Shown: positions 19,322 through 30,739, numbered from the stretch's first letter. The stretch is 64,000 nt of DNA from Rubrivivax sp. (GCA_016707445.1 JADJHR010000019.1:310001-374000), one strand, 5' to 3'. Numbers and translations: made by a program. The notes: generated by a model not told the origin, from the letters alone.

Positions 19322-20404
19322 TCAGTCGCGCTCGCTTTCGCTGGCGCCTTCCACCGGCAGCCGCTCGGCCTGCCAGCGCAGCATGCCGCCGGCCAGGTTG
19401 GCGACGTTGTCGAAGCCGGCCCTGCCCAGCTGCAATGCAGCCTGCGCCGAGCGCGCGCCCGAGCGGCACAGCGTCACCAGTGGCTGGTCGCGCCGCAGTT
19501 CATCCAGGCATGACGCCAGCGTGGCCAGCGGCAGCAGCCGCGCGCCGGGCACATGGCCCAGCGGGCCGTCGAACTCGGCCGGCTCGCGCACGTCGATCAG
19601 CTGCACCGCCCGGCTCAGCTCGTGCAGCGTGCGCGGTTCGATCTCCCACAGCCCGGCAAAGGCCCACACCAGCGGCGCCCAGCCCGGCTCGGCCGGCGCC
19701 TGCAGGTCGCCTTCGGGGCGGCCGCAGCGCAGGTTGGCCGGCACCGCGCGGTCCATCTGCCTGGGGTGCGGCAGGCCCAGGTTGTTCATGTAGCCGACAA
19801 AGTCACCCAGGCTGCTGCTGCCGCCGAAGCGCGGGTTCCAGCGCCGCTCTTCAGCCACGCTGGTGCAGGTCAGCCCGCGGTAGTCGTGCCCCGGGTACAG
19901 CAGGCAGTCATCGCCCAGGCTGAGCAACTGCTCGTGCACCGAGTGGTACAGCCTCTCGGCGCTGCCTTGCTGGAAGTCGGTGCGGCCGCAGCCGCGGATC
20001 AGCAGCGCGTCACCGGTAAAGGCCAGGGTCTGATCGTCGAGCACGTAGCTCAGGCAGCCGTTGGTGTGGCCCGGTGTGGACCGAACCTGCAGGTGGCGCG
20101 AACCGAATTCGACGCGGTCGCCGTGCGCCAGCAAGCGGTCCGCGCCCTGGGTGCCGGCCACCGAGGCCACGGCAATCCGGCTGCCGCAGCGCTGCTGCAG
20201 CAGCCAGGCGCCGGTGACATGGTCGGCATGCACGTGGGTTTCCAGCGTGGCCAGCAGCGTCAGGCCCAGTTCGCGCAGCAGCGCCTCATCGCGCCGCACC
20301 TGCTCGAACACAGGGTCGATCAGCAGCGCCTGGCGACTGGCGCGGTCGGCCAGCAGGTAGGTGTAGGTCGAGGAGACGGGGTCGAACAGCTGGCGGAAGA
20401 TCAT
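19322..20404 (-). CDS. Persulfide dioxygenase-rhodanese fusion (PRF type)
   Basis: The 360-residue protein joins an ETHE1-type metallo-beta-lactamase-fold dioxygenase (about 1-240) to a rhodanese domain (about 262-350). Motifs: LETHVHADHVTGA for the iron-binding His/Asp set, STPGHTNGCLSYV, FTGDALLIRGCGRTDFQQG and YPGHDYRG. Rhodanese: LIDVREPAEFDGPLGHVPGA and active-site loop LCRSGARSA with its Cys. Known fusions oxidise glutathione persulfide to sulfite and couple it to thiosulfate handling. The neighbouring TSUP permease would export the sulfite but is broken. It is convergent with the thioesterase gene; a short gap precedes the next minus-strand gene. Confidence 0.9.
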   Translation of the reverse strand: MIFRQLFDPVSSTYTYLLADRASRQALLIDPVFEQVRRDEALLRELGLTLLATLETHVHADHVTGAWLLQQRCGSRIAVASVAGTQGADRLLAHGDRVEFGSRHLQVRSTPGHTNGCLSYVLDDQTLAFTGDALLIRGCGRTDFQQGSAERLYHSVHEQLLSLGDDCLLYPGHDYRGLTCTSVAEERRWNPRFGGSSSLGDFVGYMNNLGLPHPRQMDRAVPANLRCGRPEGDLQAPAEPGWAPLVWAFAGLWEIEPRTLHELSRAVQLIDVREPAEFDGPLGHVPGARLLPLATLASCLDELRRDQPLVTLCRSGARSAQAALQLGRAGFDNVANLAGGMLRWQAERLPVEGASESERD

Positions 20405-20458
20405 GGCGGCAGGGGCGGGATGGGTTGGCCCGAGTGTGGGCCAGTCCGCGACCGCGCA

Positions 20459-21364
20459 TCAAGCCGCAGGGGTTTGTGGGGGTGGCACCAGATCGCGCAG
20501 GTGGATCAGGCCGCGCTGCGGCAGGCGCGAGCGCGGCGCCCAGGGCGGCTGCAGACAGACCGCGCGGCGCCCGGCGGCCTGGGCCAGCACCAGCGCCGTC
20601 GACTCGAGCCCGGCCACCCAGGCCACACGGTCGATCGCCGTGGCCACGTCAGGCGACAAGTCCAGGCCCACGCTGTGATGGCGCTGCCGCGCGGCGATCC
20701 AGGCGTCCCAGCGGCCGGGAGGGTCGCGTTCGTGTGGCCGCAGGCGCAGGTTCAGCGGTTCACGCAGGCCCAGAAAGGCGGCATTCGCCAGCAGGTAGTC
20801 CAGCGCCTGTTCTTCGCCCGGCGCGTCGCCACCCCAGGTCTGTCCCACCGGCTCGGGCAGCAGCAGCACCTGCTGGCGGCGCTGGGGGTCGGGGCAGGGT
20901 GCCAGACGCTCGACCTGTTCACGCAGGTGCAGGTTGGGCTGCAGGCTGACCACCTGGCCCGGGAAGGTGGCGCGCGCCAGCACATAGGCCTCGGCGTCGC
21001 AGACCCAGATCTCGGTCGGCAGCAGCCGCAGGCCGTCGCGCTGAAAGCGCCCGGCGTAGTCGATCCAGTGGTCCAGCACCGCCACCGAGCGCAGCCCGCG
21101 TGCAGCGGCTTCGGCGCGTGCCTGGAATTCGAGGTCCGAGTGCCAGCCGCTGCCCGACAGCAGCATGGCCGCGCCGTCCAGCGCCTGCTCGATCGTCGGC
21201 ACCAGCCCGCGCTCGCCGAAACGTGAGCGCCACAGCGTCAGCGCCGGGTCCTGCAGGCAGGCGCGCACGACGCCGCGGTCGAGCTCGATCCAGGGCAGGA
21301 TCAGCTGGGCCGGGCCCGCGGCCTGGCACACCAGGGCCAGCGGCGACGGCAGCGCAGGTCTCAC
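20459..21364 (-). CDS. Hypothetical protein, possible GT-B/epimerase-like fold
   Basis: This 301-residue cytoplasmic-looking protein has no signal peptide. Alternating alpha/beta pattern and phrases such as LLSGSGWHSDLEFQARAEA, SVAVLDHWIDYAGRF, LPTEIWVCDAEAYVLA and the C-terminal VAGLESTALVLAQAAGRRAV resemble nucleotide-sugar enzymes of the GT-B type, where the last stretch would be the E-S/T-A motif of the donor site. That assignment rests on motif impression only, and a glycan-related or unknown role is equally possible. Transcription runs toward the persulfide dioxygenase gene, 54 bases away, so they may share an mRNA. Confidence 0.55.
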   Translation of the reverse strand: MRPALPSPLALVCQAAGPAQLILPWIELDRGVVRACLQDPALTLWRSRFGERGLVPTIEQALDGAAMLLSGSGWHSDLEFQARAEAAARGLRSVAVLDHWIDYAGRFQRDGLRLLPTEIWVCDAEAYVLARATFPGQVVSLQPNLHLREQVERLAPCPDPQRRQQVLLLPEPVGQTWGGDAPGEEQALDYLLANAAFLGLREPLNLRLRPHERDPPGRWDAWIAARQRHHSVGLDLSPDVATAIDRVAWVAGLESTALVLAQAAGRRAVCLQPPWAPRSRLPQRGLIHLRDLVPPPQTPAA

Positions 21365-21530
21365 GCGCGTGGCCGCCGGCCCGCAGGCAGGCGCTCAGGG
21401 GTCGCGTCGGGGCGCTCGACAAGGGGCGATGGCATGGCAGGCAGGGCACAGCAGGGGCCGCAGCCTGCATCCTGCGCGCAGCGGGCCGGCGCCAAGACGC
21501 CGAAAACAAGGTCGATCCGCGGGCTGTTGC

Positions 21531-22874
21531 TCAGCCGCCGCCGAACATCGTTTCCATCTCGCGCCGCACCGCATAGGCCTGGGTGCCGGTGTCGATGGCC
21601 ACGTCGGCCCAGCTCAGGCTCTGGCCCTTCTTCACCGGCCGCAGCAGCTTGATGCCGTGCGCCAGCCCCAGCGGCAGGCCGCCGGCGGCCAGGCTGGCTG
21701 CAGCCGGCGTGAGCTTGCCCCACACCGTGTAGCCGCCCTCGCCGTCGAGCATCTCGCCCACCTGCAGGTCGCGCTTGGCGGTGGCCACGACGTCGGCAAC
21801 AAAGGCTTGCGCCACGCCGGTGGGTTCACGCCGCAGCGCCAGGCTGGCCACCGAATAGCCCACCTCCAGCCCGATCAGGTGCCAGCGCTTGTACAGCGTG
21901 AAGTAACGCCCGCTGGGGTCGGTGTGCGCCTTGTATTCCTCGAAGCAGTGGCGCACGTAGTCGGTCTCGCCCTCGACCGTGACCCACACGCCCATGCGGA
22001 TGTCGTAGGGGATCACGCGGCCGTCGGTCTCCAGCGACGAGATCACCTCGACCATGCCCTTCTTCTCCAGCACGCCGCCTTCGCTGCGCGGCCGCGTCAC
22101 GAAGGGGATGTCCTCGATGCTGGCCGGCGGGTAGAGCAGGCCGCCGCTGGGCACGTCCAGGCCGGTGGCGTTGGCCACCGCGGTGCTTTCGATGGCCGGT
22201 TTGCTGCCGTCGAGAAAGCTGTTGAACATCTTCGGGTTGAGGCCGCCGCGTTCGGCCTGCTCGGCGTTCAGGCCCCAGTGCTGCCACACCGTGTCGGGCG
22301 TGCTCTCGCTGTAATGCGGCAGCCACTTGTGACCACGCCCGGCAGCGACGACCGGAAAGCCGCAGGTGCGCGCCCAGTCGACCAGGTCGCAGATCAGCGC
22401 CGGCTGGTCGCCGAAAGCCAGCGAATAGAGCACGCCGGCCTGCGCCGCCTTGCGCGCCAGCAGCGGGCCGCAGAAGGCATCGGCCTCGACCGTCACGTTG
22501 ACCACATGCTTGCCCTGGGCGAAGGCCTCCAGGCAATGGTCGACCGCGGCGATGGGGTGGCCGGTGCACTCGACGATGATGTCGATCGCCGGGTGACGGA
22601 CCAGCGCGCGCCAGTCGTCGCCGACATGCGTGTTGCCGTCGCGCAGCGCGGCGTCGAGATTGGCCGCCTGCACGCGCTGTGCGTCCCAGCCCACACGCGC
22701 CAGGTTGCGGCAGGCGGTTTCGGGCGACAGGTCGGCAATGCCCACCAGGTGCACGCCCGGCGTGCGCGGCACCTGGGCCAGGTACATCGAGCCGAACTTG
22801 CCGGCGCCGATCAGCGCAACACGGATCGGTCGGCCTTCGGCGGCGCGTTGTTGCAGTTGGCGGTGCAGGCTCAT
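21531..22874 (-). CDS. NAD(P)-dependent oxidoreductase with SAF domain (COG4091, homoserine-dehydrogenase-like)
   Basis: The 447-residue product has a Rossmann motif VALIGAGKFGSMYLAQ near residue 20, the homoserine-dehydrogenase-like block IIVECTGHPIAAVDH, then VVNVTVEADAFCGPLLA and FGDQPALICDLVDWA. The C-terminal part from about residue 360 is SAF-like (GEMLDGEGGYTVWGKL, LLRPVKKGQSLSWADV). This family is known as predicted homoserine dehydrogenase or SAF oxidoreductase; some act in branched sugar or polyol pathways, but the substrate here is unknown. The ATG with AGGA 7 bases upstream is preferred to the in-frame GTG just before it. It diverges from the oligopeptidase; the 166-base gap 21365-21530 downstream shows no gene. 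Confidence 0.82.
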   Translation of the reverse strand: MSLHRQLQQRAAEGRPIRVALIGAGKFGSMYLAQVPRTPGVHLVGIADLSPETACRNLARVGWDAQRVQAANLDAALRDGNTHVGDDWRALVRHPAIDIIVECTGHPIAAVDHCLEAFAQGKHVVNVTVEADAFCGPLLARKAAQAGVLYSLAFGDQPALICDLVDWARTCGFPVVAAGRGHKWLPHYSESTPDTVWQHWGLNAEQAERGGLNPKMFNSFLDGSKPAIESTAVANATGLDVPSGGLLYPPASIEDIPFVTRPRSEGGVLEKKGMVEVISSLETDGRVIPYDIRMGVWVTVEGETDYVRHCFEEYKAHTDPSGRYFTLYKRWHLIGLEVGYSVASLALRREPTGVAQAFVADVVATAKRDLQVGEMLDGEGGYTVWGKLTPAAASLAAGGLPLGLAHGIKLLRPVKKGQSLSWADVAIDTGTQAYAVRREMETMFGGG

Positions 22875-22953
22875 CACATTGTCCTAGGAGAGGATGGCAG
22901 GGCTCGCTAGCATCGGCGTCCAAAACCGCGCCCTGAGCGCACGGAGCGTGCAG

Positions 22954-25176
22954 ATGACCTCGAACCCGAAGCCAGCAAGCAGGCGTCGAATGGTAGTGCC
23001 CGCCGCGCTGTGCATGGCTGCGCAGGGCCTGGTGGGGTGGATGGGCATGGCCGCTGCCGCCACCACCGCGCCCAGCGTGCCGGCGCGCGACGTGTATTTC
23101 GGCGTCACCGTCGAGGACCCGTTTCGCAATCTCGAGGATTTGCAGAACCCCGATACCCGGCGCTGGATGCTGGGCCAGGGCGAGCAGGCGGCCGCGCAAC
23201 TGGCGCGCATCGAAGGCCGCGATGCGCTGCGCCAGCGGCTGATCGAGCTGGACAAGAGCAGCGGCGATCGCAGCCATTCGTACACGCGACGCGCCGGCGG
23301 GCGACTGTTCTACCTCACGCGGCCGGCCGGCCAGAGTCAGTTCAAGCTGGTCATGCGCCAGGGGCTGCGTGGCGCCGAGCACGTGCTGGTCGACCCGCAG
23401 GCCATGACCAAGTCCAGCGGCGTGCCGCACGCGATCAACTACTTTGCACCGTCCTGGGACGGGCGCACGCTGGCGTACGGCATTTCGGCCGGGGGCTCGG
23501 AGCAGGCCGAGCTGCACATCGTCGACGTGGCCAGCGGCCGGGCGCTGCGGCCGCCGATCCCGCGCGTGGTGCAGCCCGACCTGCACTGGAGCGCCGACAA
23601 CCACTGGCTGAGCTTCAACCAGCTGCGCGAGCTGCCGGCCGGTACGGCAGAAACCGAGTATTACCTCGACAGCACGGTGTTCCTGTTCGATCGCACAAGA
23701 CCCGCGACCGAGCCACGTGCGGTATTCGGGCCGCTGGTGAATGCCGACCTGAAGCTCGACCGCCTGGACGTGGGCGAGCTGATCTTTGCGCCCGACAGCC
23801 CGTACATGGTCGTGCGCACGACCGACACCACCGTGCCCGAAGGCAAGTTGTTCGTGGCCCTGGTGTCCACGCTGACCCGGCAGCCGACCGGGGTGCCGAC
23901 GTGGACGCCGATCGCCACCGCCGCTGACCGCATCACCGATGTGCAACTGCGCCGCCGTACGCTGTATTTGCGCACGCACGCCGACGCCCCGCGCAGCCGC
24001 GTGCTGGCGCTGAACCTGGGTGACCCGCGGCTGGACAAGGCCGTGACCGTGGTGCCCGAACCCGAGCGCGGCGTGCTCGAGGCCTTTGCACTGGGCCGGC
24101 AGGCGATCTACACACAGCAGCAGTCGGGTTTCGGTGTGCGCACGCTGCGCCACGACCCGGCGCGGCCGGGCCCGGGCGTCGACGTCGCGCCCGACCAGCC
24201 CGGCTCGACCTACCCCATCGCCGAGCGCTGGGCCGATGGGGCCGAGCTGTGGCTGACCACGTCGACCTGGACGGCGCCGTCGCGCGTGCTGACCAGCGAC
24301 GCCAAGGGCCGCTGGAAGGACACCGGGCTGCGCCAGGGCCGGCTCCCGCCCGGCAGCCCTGAGATGCAGGTGACCGAGGTCGAATTTGCGAGCCACGACG
24401 GTGTGAAGGTGCCGCTGGCCATCCTGCACCGCAATGGGCTGGCGCTGGACGGCAACAACGCCACGCTGCTGGATGGTTATGGCGCCTATGGCTTCACCAC
24501 ACAGGCCTGGTACGACCCCAAGCGGCTGGCCTGGCTGGAGCGCGGCGGCGTGCTGGCCTTCGTGAACCCGCGCGGCTCGGGCGCCTACGGCGATGCCTGG
24601 CATCGTGCCGGCTTCAAGACAACCAAGGCCAACACCTGGAAGGACGGCATCGCCGCCGCGCACTGGCTGATCGACCAGGGCTACGCGCGGCCGGCCCTGC
24701 TGGGCGTGCAAGGCGGCAGTGCCGGCGGCATCTTCGTCGGCCGCGTCATCACCGAGGCGCCGCAGCTGTTCGCCGCCGCCATCCTCAACGTGCCCGACAT
24801 GGACCTGGTGCGCGCCGAGCGCTCGGCCAACGGCATCACCAACATCAGCGAATTTGGCACGGTGGCCAACGAGGCCGAGTTCCACGCGCTGCTGGACATG
24901 AGCACCTACCATCACATCGAGGACGGCATCGCCTATCCGGCGGCGTTGTTCATCCACGGCCTGAACGATCCGCGCGTCGACGCCTGGCACAGCGCGAAGG
25001 CGGCGGCCCGGTTGCAGCAGGCCAGCAGCAGCGGCAAGCCCGTGTTGCTGCGGCTGGACGAACAGGCCGGCCACGGCATCGGCAGCACGGCCGAGCAGGC
25101 CCATGCGATGCGGGCCGATGAATGGGCGTTCATGTTGTGGCAGTTCGGTATCCTCAAGCTCAAGGCCGAAAACTGA
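22954..25176 (+). CDS. Prolyl oligopeptidase family serine peptidase (S9A), exported
   Basis: The ATG with GGAG 7 bases upstream gives 740 residues: an exported N-terminus (RRR followed by a hydrophobic stretch to about residue 36), a beta-propeller gate (about 60-430: VTVEDPFRNLEDLQNPDTRR, then SAGGSEQAELHIVD) and a C-terminal alpha/beta-hydrolase. The triad is visible: Ser589 in GVQGGSAGG, Asp672 in HGLNDPRVDA, His707 in DEQAGHGIG. S9A enzymes cleave after proline in short peptides. The Arg-rich start suggests Sec or Tat export to the periplasm. It is single-gene, divergent from the SAF oxidoreductase. Confidence 0.9.
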   Translation: MTSNPKPASRRRMVVPAALCMAAQGLVGWMGMAAAATTAPSVPARDVYFGVTVEDPFRNLEDLQNPDTRRWMLGQGEQAAAQLARIEGRDALRQRLIELDKSSGDRSHSYTRRAGGRLFYLTRPAGQSQFKLVMRQGLRGAEHVLVDPQAMTKSSGVPHAINYFAPSWDGRTLAYGISAGGSEQAELHIVDVASGRALRPPIPRVVQPDLHWSADNHWLSFNQLRELPAGTAETEYYLDSTVFLFDRTRPATEPRAVFGPLVNADLKLDRLDVGELIFAPDSPYMVVRTTDTTVPEGKLFVALVSTLTRQPTGVPTWTPIATAADRITDVQLRRRTLYLRTHADAPRSRVLALNLGDPRLDKAVTVVPEPERGVLEAFALGRQAIYTQQQSGFGVRTLRHDPARPGPGVDVAPDQPGSTYPIAERWADGAELWLTTSTWTAPSRVLTSDAKGRWKDTGLRQGRLPPGSPEMQVTEVEFASHDGVKVPLAILHRNGLALDGNNATLLDGYGAYGFTTQAWYDPKRLAWLERGGVLAFVNPRGSGAYGDAWHRAGFKTTKANTWKDGIAAAHWLIDQGYARPALLGVQGGSAGGIFVGRVITEAPQLFAAAILNVPDMDLVRAERSANGITNISEFGTVANEAEFHALLDMSTYHHIEDGIAYPAALFIHGLNDPRVDAWHSAKAAARLQQASSSGKPVLLRLDEQAGHGIGSTAEQAHAMRADEWAFMLWQFGILKLKAEN

Positions 25177-25348
25177 GCACGGGCAAGGCCGTCCGGCCCA
25201 GCTCTTCAAACCGGGGCAGGGGCCGTGCATTCGACGCCGCGTCAGGCTCACGTTGCGAACTCGGGGTATCGTTCCCTCGACATCGAACCAAAGCCTCTTG
25301 CACAGGCTGCGTCGACCCGGCCGTCAACGGCGGGTTTGCCGATCTTTA

Positions 25349-25370
25349 CAGCGGGGTCATACCCCCGCTG
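25349..25370 (+). promoter_or_regulatory. Perfect hairpin in the leader of the efflux operon
   Basis: CAGCGGGG (25349-25356), loop TCATAC, CCCCGCTG (25363-25370): a perfect 8-bp stem, 49 bases before the outer-membrane efflux gene. It lies in a 242-base gap (25177-25418) with no gene. It may be the terminator of the oligopeptidase gene, though there is no T-run, or an operator or RNA element of the efflux operon. No regulator gene is adjacent. Confidence 0.45.
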
Positions 25371-25418
25371 CGAAGGGCAGGCACCATCGATTCGAATCGG
25401 CCGGGGCCGAAAGAGACC

Positions 25419-26885
25419 ATGAACAGCAGACCCAGCCAGCCGCAGATCGCGCAAACCCTCACCCACCTTTTCACTCGCTCCCTCCCTCGCCTGTGGGCCC
25501 CGGCCTTCGCTGCTGCGCTGGGTGGTTGTGCCAGCCTGGCGCCGTCGGCCGTCGATGAAGCGGCACTGCCAGTGCCGGCCGCCTGGACAGCGGCTGGCGC
25601 CATGGCTGCCGGTGATCAGGTGGCCACACCGCTGGCGAACTGGTGGCAGCGTTTCAACGATCCGGTGCTCACCGACCTGGTCACCCAGGCCCTGCAGGCC
25701 AACACCGATGTCAAGGCGGCGCAGGCTGCACTGCTGCAAGCGCGGGCGCAGCGCGACCTGCAGGCAGCCGGCCTGGTGCCGACGGTCGGGGTCTCGGCAT
25801 CGGCACAGCGCAGCGTGTCGGGCAGCCAGGACGCCAGCAACCGCTTCCAGGCCGGTTTCGACGCCAGCTGGGAGCCCGATGTCTTCGGCGGTCGGCGCAG
25901 TGCCGTGCAGGCCAGCGAGGCCGACGCCCTGGCCGCCCAGACCAGCCTGGCCGGCATCCAGGTGTCGCTGTCGGCTGAGGTGGCGCTGAACACGATCAAC
26001 CTGCGCGGCCTGCAGTCGCGCCTGGCGATTGCGCGCAGCAACCTGGCGGCGCAGACCGAAACTCTGCAGATCACGCGCTGGCGGGCGCAGGCCGGCCTGG
26101 TGTCGTCGCTCGATGTCGAGCAGGCGGTGGCGGCCAGTGAGCAGACGGCGGCGCAACTTCCGGCATTGGCTGCGAGCATCGACCAGGCGCTGAATGCGCT
26201 GGCGGTGCTGACCGGTCAGACCCCGGGCGCGCTGCAGGCCCGGCTCGGCCAGGCGCAGCCGATCCCTCAGCCGCCACCCGACCTGGCGCTGGCCTTTCCG
26301 GCCGAGACCCTGCGCCAGCGTCCCGATGTGCGCACGGCGGAACTTCGCGTCAGCGCGGCGCTGGCCCGCCTGGCAGTGGCCGACGTCGCGCGTTACCCCG
26401 ATTTTCGCCTCAGCGGGTCGCTCGGCCTGTCGGCACTGACGCTGGGCACGCTGACGCACGGTGCGTCGCTCGTTCGTTCACTGCTGGCCAGTGTCTCGGC
26501 GCCGCTGTTCGATGGTGGTGCGGCACAGGCCCAGGTGCGCGTGCAGCAGGCGGTTCTGACGCAGGCGCGCGCGAACCATCAAGCCACGGTGCTGGGCGCG
26601 CTGCAGGATGTCGAAGACGCCCTGGTGGCGCTGAGCGCCGACCGCCTGCGCCTGGCCCGGCTGCAGGCGGCTGCCGAAGCGGCCGCCAACGCCGAACTGC
26701 TCGCGCGCCAGCGATATGCCAGCGGGCTGATCGATTTTCGCGCCGTGCTCGACACCCAGCGCAGCCTGCTGTCCACGCAGGACAGCGTCGCCAGCACCCA
26801 GGCCAGTCTGGTCGGCGACCATGTGCGGCTGTACAAGGCGCTCGGTGGCGGCTGGACACCCGATACCGAACGGCCCAGCCGATGA
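25419..26885 (+). CDS. Outer-membrane efflux lipoprotein (NodT/OprM family)
   Basis: The ATG preceded by AAGAGA gives 488 residues. A signal sequence ends at lipobox LGGC (Cys37). The body has the two OEP repeats of TolC-like channels: NWWQRFNDPVLTDLVTQAL at the start, the coiled segments ALLQARAQRDLQAAGLVP and RPDVRTAELRVSAALARLAV, and the late ARQRYASGLIDFRAVLDTQR block. It forms the outer-membrane trimeric channel for the following three genes: membrane-fusion protein, ATPase, permease. The next gene starts 43 bases later. Confidence 0.92.
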   Translation: MNSRPSQPQIAQTLTHLFTRSLPRLWAPAFAAALGGCASLAPSAVDEAALPVPAAWTAAGAMAAGDQVATPLANWWQRFNDPVLTDLVTQALQANTDVKAAQAALLQARAQRDLQAAGLVPTVGVSASAQRSVSGSQDASNRFQAGFDASWEPDVFGGRRSAVQASEADALAAQTSLAGIQVSLSAEVALNTINLRGLQSRLAIARSNLAAQTETLQITRWRAQAGLVSSLDVEQAVAASEQTAAQLPALAASIDQALNALAVLTGQTPGALQARLGQAQPIPQPPPDLALAFPAETLRQRPDVRTAELRVSAALARLAVADVARYPDFRLSGSLGLSALTLGTLTHGASLVRSLLASVSAPLFDGGAAQAQVRVQQAVLTQARANHQATVLGALQDVEDALVALSADRLRLARLQAAAEAAANAELLARQRYASGLIDFRAVLDTQRSLLSTQDSVASTQASLVGDHVRLYKALGGGWTPDTERPSR

Positions 26886-26928
26886 ACAGCGCCACGGCCG
26901 CGTGCCGGCTGAACACCAGAACAGGACC

Positions 26929-28250
26929 ATGAACACAAACCCTGCCGCTTCGGCCCCGTCGACTGTCGCTGCGCCTGACGTCTTGAAGACCCTGCTTGGT
27001 GACGACCAGCCGCGGCACTGGTGGCAGCGCGCCTGGCTGTGGGTCGGCTTGGCCGTGCTGGTGCTGGTTGTCGGCGGCCTGTATGTCTGGCAGCAGCGCA
27101 AGACGGAGCAGGCTGCGCCGGCCTACGTCACCACCGCACTGCGCAAGGGCGACATCACCTTGACCGTGTCGGCCAACGGCAGCCTGCAGCCGACGCGCGC
27201 GGTGAACATCGGCAGCGAGCTCTCGGGTACCGTCAAGCGCGTGCTGGTGGACGTGAACGACCGTGTCAAGGCGGGGCAGGTCTTGGTCGAGCTGGATGCC
27301 TCGAAATTCAGCGACCAGGTGACGCGTTCACGCGCCGCACTGGCGGCGGCGCATGCGCAACTGGCACAGAGTGTGGCCACGGTGGCCGAAGCGCGTGCCG
27401 CGCTGGCGCGCTTCGAAGAGGTGTCGCGGCTGTCCGGCGGCAAGGTGCCCTCGGCCACCGAACTCGACAGCGCACGCGCCGCAGCTGACCGCGCCGTGGC
27501 CGCGCGCGACAGTGCGCAGGCCAATGTGACCGTGGCGCGCGCCACGCTGGCCACCGACGAGACCAATCTGTCCAAGGCCTCGATCCGCTCGCCGCTGGAC
27601 GGTGTCGTGCTCAGCCGCTCGGTCGACCCGGGCAATGCGGTGGCGGCGTCGCTGCAGGCGGTGACGCTGTTCTCGGTGGCGCAGAGCCTGAGCCAGCTGC
27701 AACTCGAGGCCAGCGTGGACGAGGCCGACGTCGGTGCCATCAAGGTCGGCCAGAAGGCCACCTTCACCGTCAGCAGCTACCCGTCGCGGCGCTTCCCGGC
27801 CGCCATCCGCCGCGTGGCCTACGGCGCCACCACCGTCAACAACGTGGTGACCTACGTGACCACGCTGGACGTCGACAACGCCGACCTGAGCCTGCGCCCG
27901 GGCATGACCGCGGTGGTCACTATCGTTGCCACCGAGCGCAACAACGTGTGGCTGGTGCCGAACAGCGCGCTGCGCTTCTCGCCCGCCGCCGCAGCCGGCT
28001 CAGGCCAGCGCGAATCGGCCAGCATCCTGTCGAAGATGATGCCGCGCCCGCCGCGTGGCAACACCAAGATGGCCGGCACCGACAGCCGGGCCGCCGGCGC
28101 GCGCCCGATCTGGGTGCTGCACGACGGCCAGGCCACGGCCCTGCAGGTGCAGACCGGCATCAGCGACGGTCGCATGACCGAAGTCAGCGGTGAAGGCCTG
28201 ACAGCCGGCCTGGCGATCATCACCGACCAGCGCAGCGCGGGTGCAGGGCG

Positions 28251-28254
<4 letters not shown>
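26929..28254 (+). CDS. macA: MacA-like periplasmic adaptor (membrane fusion protein)
   Basis: This 441-residue adaptor has an N-terminal membrane anchor (WVGLAVLVLVVGGLYVW, about residues 32-48), a lipoyl/barrel-sandwich domain (VNIGSELSGTVKRVLVDVND, KAGQVLVELD), a long alpha-helical hairpin rich in Ala (about 125-205), the returning lipoyl half RSPLDGVVLSRSVDPGN and a beta-barrel with LRPGMTAVVTIV. It bridges the inner-membrane ABC pair to the NodT channel. Start: AGGA just upstream of the ATG. The stop overlaps the ATPase start by ATGA, so translation is coupled. Confidence 0.88.
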
Positions 28255-30243
<1,989 letters not shown>

Positions 30244-30290
30244 GCCCGGACCTGTGCCGCTGGGCGGACGGGCACGCCGCTGCGCCAGTG

Positions 30291-30315
30291 CCTGAGCGTC
30301 AGGGGCTCGCTCAGG
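30291..30315. terminator. Hairpin between convergent efflux operon and ferredoxin gene
   Basis: CCTGAGCG (30291-30298) pairs perfectly with CGCTCAGG (30308-30315) over a 9-base loop. It sits 48 bases after the permease stop, and the ferredoxin stop codon lies inside its right arm. It is well placed as a shared terminator of the two convergent units; there is no T-run on either side. Confidence 0.5.
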
Positions 30316-30634
30316 TCTGTCGTTCGGGCACGTGCACGGTCAGGCCCTGCAACTCGGGCCCAAGCCGGATCTGGCACGACAGGCGGCTGGTCGGGCGGCG
30401 TTCGGCGGCGGTGTTGTCCAGCAGTGCCTGCTCGTTGTCGTCGGGCGGCGGCAGGCGGTCGACCCACCTGGGTTCGACATACACGTGGCAGGTGGCGCAG
30501 ATCGCCGATCCCCCGCATTCGGCGATGATGCCGTCGACGCCGAAACCGGTGGCGGCCTGCATCAGGCTCACGCCGTCGGGCGCCTCGAAGCCGTCTTCAC
30601 GACCGTCAGGGTGGATGAATCGAATGTCGGGCAT
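30311..30634 (-). CDS. [2Fe-2S] ferredoxin, putidaredoxin/adrenodoxin type
   Basis: The 107-residue protein starts MPDIRFIHPDGRE. Cluster ligands Cys40, Cys46 and Cys49 form AECGGSAICATCHVYV, and the fourth Cys87 is in RLSCQIRLG; this C-x5-C-x2-C-(x37)-C spacing is that of vertebrate-type ferredoxins. It ends GLTVHVPERQT. Such ferredoxins feed cytochromes P450 or Rieske oxygenases; no partner reductase or oxygenase is adjacent. The chosen ATG matches the family N-terminus; longer in-frame starts add a Pro-rich leader. Confidence 0.92.
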   Translation of the reverse strand: MPDIRFIHPDGREDGFEAPDGVSLMQAATGFGVDGIIAECGGSAICATCHVYVEPRWVDRLPPPDDNEQALLDNTAAERRPTSRLSCQIRLGPELQGLTVHVPERQT

Positions 30635-30739
30635 GGGCGGGGGTCGGCAAGGGGTCGAAGCGTCGATTGTCGGCGGGGCGTGCCAGCCTGCTCGCTTGCC
30701 CACCCGCCTGCCCACCCACCTGCCCGAGAACCCGCTGGC

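Noticed and set aside
19553..21226. Long open frame (557 codons) on the plus strand across the dioxygenase and the unknown gene
   Set aside because: Composition is Arg/Gln/His-rich without structure. Both minus-strand genes are better supported by motifs and spacing.
21826..25251. Very long open frame (1141 codons) on the minus strand, opposite the oligopeptidase gene
   Set aside because: It is the mirror of two real genes in GC-rich sequence. Its protein is Arg/Gly/Ala-rich with no family motif, while the opposite frames carry full enzyme motifs.
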